From Maricaulis sp048270095 (GTDB taxonomy: Bacteria > Pseudomonadota > Alphaproteobacteria > Caulobacterales > Maricaulaceae): a stretch of 64,000 nt of DNA. The notes below the pieces were generated by a model that was not told where the DNA came from, did no database searches, and was given only the letters and a program-made list of their open reading frames with translations. Below, one piece after another: positions 62,412 to 64,000 of this stretch. The stretch spans positions 1 through 64,000 of the forward strand of contig NZ_JBLWTL010000003.1 in the NCBI RefSeq assembly GCF_048270095.1. The letters run 5' to 3'. Position 1 is the stretch's first letter. Each line of letters begins with the position of its first letter. Made by a program: the position numbers and the translations under genes.

Positions 62412-62759
62412 TCGATCCCCTCAACTGGGCCGTGGAAAAGGCCACGCCGTTCCGGCAGAGCATAGCAGGCGGGGGCGCCGGATGTGAAACACCCGATAGC
62501 AGACCGGGCCGCCGGGGGAGATGGACCTCGCCCGGCAATCCGGGACGGAGCGCATCTTTGGCGGCGCAGCCATCCAAGACCCGGCGGACTGAACCCGCCT
62601 CATCCCACTCTTATGCCGCCAATGTTATTGAGCGGAATGAACACAGATCGATCAAGCATATTGATTGAATTCCAAAACTGAGTTTAGCTCACATGGTGAC
62701 AAACCAGCCTGGCAGCTGACCGAAAGCTTCCTGCGAGGCAGGTCCGCAACGGAGATTCG
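62412..62759. other. 348-bp divergent intergenic region
   Basis: The gap separates the crotonase gene (-) and the AtuA-like gene (+). The left part is GC-rich with small stems, such as CGTGG-CCACG around AAAAGG and CCCGG-CCGGG around CAAT. The right part (about 62625-62690) is AT-rich, as expected for the promoter of the AtuA-like gene. Short open frames across it have no recognisable product. I see no tRNA or mobile element. Confidence 0.6.
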
Positions 62760-64000
62760 ATGACAAAGAATGCGATCCGTATTGGCGGTGCCAGTGGGTA
62801 TTGGGGCGACAGCGCCATGGCCGTCCCGCAATTGCTGGCCGGCGGCTCGCTGGACTATCTCGTCTTCGATTATCTCGCTGAAATCACGATGTCGATTTTG
62901 GCCCGTGCCCGCGTGCGCGATCCCGAGGCCGGCTATGCGACGGATTTTGTTACGGCGGCCCTTGCCCCGAATCTGGGCGCCATCGCGGCCCAGGGCGTGC
63001 GTGTCATCTCCAATGCCGGCGGGGTCAATCCCGTGGCCTGCGGCGCCGCCGTCCGCGCCTTGGTCGAAAAAGCCGGACTGACGCTGAAAGTCGCCGTCAT
63101 CACGGGTGACGACCTATTGCCCTGCGCGGCAGAGCTGGCCCAGGGCGGACTGACGGAAATGTTTACAGACGAGGCCTTCCCGCCGGTCGACAGGATTGCC
63201 AGTCTGAACGCCTATCTCGGGGCCTTCCCCATCGCGGCCGCACTCGATGCCGGCGCCGATATCGTTATCACCGGCCGCTGCGTCGACAGTGCTGTCACGC
63301 TGGGCGCCTGCATCCATGCCTTTGGCTGGTCACGCGAGGATTATGACCGGCTCGCGAGCGGCAGCCTCGCCGGCCATGTACTCGAATGCGGACCGCAGGC
63401 GACAGGAGGCAATTTCACCGATTGGGAGTGTGTCGCTGCCAGGATTGCCGAAATCGGCTATCCGATCGCCGAGATCACGCCAGATGGCGACTTCACTGTC
63501 AGCAAGCCTGCCGGAACAGGCGGCGGCGTCAGCGTAGGCACGGTGTCGGAGCAGATGCTCTACGAGATTGGCGACCCGCAGGATTATGCCCTGCCGGATG
63601 TAAGCTGCGATTTCTCGCAGGTGACGATCATGCCGGCAGGTCCGGACCAGGTCTTCGTGAGCGGTGCCCGTGGAGCGCCGCCGCCGGAGAAATACAAGGC
63701 CAGCCTGACCTGGCAGGATGGTTGGCGCGCCGGCCTCTATCTGAGCTTTTACGGGCTGGACGCCGCCCGCAAGGCGCAGAGCTTCGCCGATGCGGCCATC
63801 GCCCGCGCCGGCGCGATCCTGGGCAAGCTGAACGCACCGCCCTTCAGCGAAACCAGTACGGAAATTCTGGGCAATGAGTGCCAGTTCGGGACCTTCGGCC
63901 AGAGCCGAGATGCGAGAGAGGTTGTGCTCAAGCTCGCCGCCAAACATGCCGATGCGGCCGGTGCCGGTTTGCTGCTCAGAGAAGCCGCCGGGCTGGGGCT
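62760..64000 (+). CDS. Acyclic terpene utilisation AtuA-family protein (partial, runs off window)
   Basis: At least 413 codons are open to the window edge with no stop. The sequence matches the AtuA/DUF1446 family: IRIGGASGYWGDSAM at the start, LDYLVFDYLAEITMSIL, VISNAGGVNPVACG (about residues 83-96), DIVITGRCVDSAVTLG (about 168-183) and ATGGNFTDWE (about 215). AtuA-family members are linked to degradation of citronellol/geraniol-type terpenes or related branched acids, but their chemistry is poorly known. GGAG lies 6 bases before the ATG. The rest of the operon, probably with acyl-CoA enzymes, lies beyond the window. The product is probably cytoplasmic. Confidence 0.88.
   Translation, partial: MTKNAIRIGGASGYWGDSAMAVPQLLAGGSLDYLVFDYLAEITMSILARARVRDPEAGYATDFVTAALAPNLGAIAAQGVRVISNAGGVNPVACGAAVRALVEKAGLTLKVAVITGDDLLPCAAELAQGGLTEMFTDEAFPPVDRIASLNAYLGAFPIAAALDAGADIVITGRCVDSAVTLGACIHAFGWSREDYDRLASGSLAGHVLECGPQATGGNFTDWECVAARIAEIGYPIAEITPDGDFTVSKPAGTGGGVSVGTVSEQMLYEIGDPQDYALPDVSCDFSQVTIMPAGPDQVFVSGARGAPPPEKYKASLTWQDGWRAGLYLSFYGLDAARKAQSFADAAIARAGAILGKLNAPPFSETSTEILGNECQFGTFGQSRDAREVVLKLAAKHADAAGAGLLLREAAGLG

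Noticed and set aside
1..64000. CRISPR arrays, insertion sequences, prophage genes or integrases
   Set aside because: No regularly spaced repeats, transposase motifs or phage genes were found on reading through the window; all larger stretches are accounted for by the listed genes.

Overview
The window is about 64 kb of high-GC chromosomal DNA with densely packed genes, short gaps and many ATGA/TGATG overlaps. It contains no rRNA or tRNA genes, insertion sequences, prophage genes or CRISPR arrays that I can see. Gene content suggests an aerobic, heterotrophic alphaproteobacterium: TamA/TamB next to each other, two RND pumps, an ABC permease/M1 peptidase fusion, several TetR regulators, sulfatases, and a RimK plus deacetylase cluster. 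My best guess is the Maricaulis/Hyphomonas group, but that is inferred from gene content and was not tested against any database.

Layout. 0-4 kb: glycerol kinase, divergent from a monoacylglycerol-lipase-like hydrolase and a flavoprotein. 4-8.3 kb: an RND efflux pair. 8.4-10.9 kb: a PQQ-type sugar dehydrogenase coupled to an exported protein of unknown function, and a small membrane protein. 11-15.6 kb: an ABC ATPase and a permease fused to an M1 peptidase. 15.7-20.2 kb: an ABC-F (Uup-like) ATPase and an exported M14 carboxypeptidase-like protein. 20.4-25.7 kb: a Crp/Fnr regulator whose end overlaps the end of a three-gene operon encoding a TIR-membrane-TPR protein, a small protein of unknown function and a TPR/Rossmann-like/class III cyclase protein. 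This is the most unusual locus. A perfect 36-bp palindrome and a nested hairpin lie upstream of it.

26-40.2 kb is devoted to the cell envelope: a DUF3108 protein, TamA-TamB, then an apparent operon of MscS channel, ZntB-like transporter, L,D-transpeptidase and M15-like peptidase. The last two genes are followed by a second copy of the same transpeptidase/peptidase pair. 40.2-47.3 kb: an SDR and an alpha/beta hydrolase, then an AcrAB-type pump divergent from its TetR regulator, with two matching operator-like sites between them.

47.4-52 kb: RimK-like ligase, AstE-like deacylase, an acetyltransferase fused to a histone-deacetylase-family enzyme, and a 2OG-Fe(II) oxygenase. These may add, remove or modify acyl or peptide groups on amines. 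52-61.6 kb: a sulfatase region with two formylglycine-type sulfatases, a formylglycine-generating enzyme with both catalytic cysteines, an AtsA-like metallo-beta-lactamase-fold enzyme, a GST, a DsbA/isomerase-like protein and two TetR regulators. Sulfatases, FGE and metallohydrolase all carry N-terminal export or anchor segments, so the whole pathway may work at the outer face of the inner membrane. The window ends with a dienoyl-CoA-isomerase-like crotonase and the start of an AtuA-family gene that runs off the edge.
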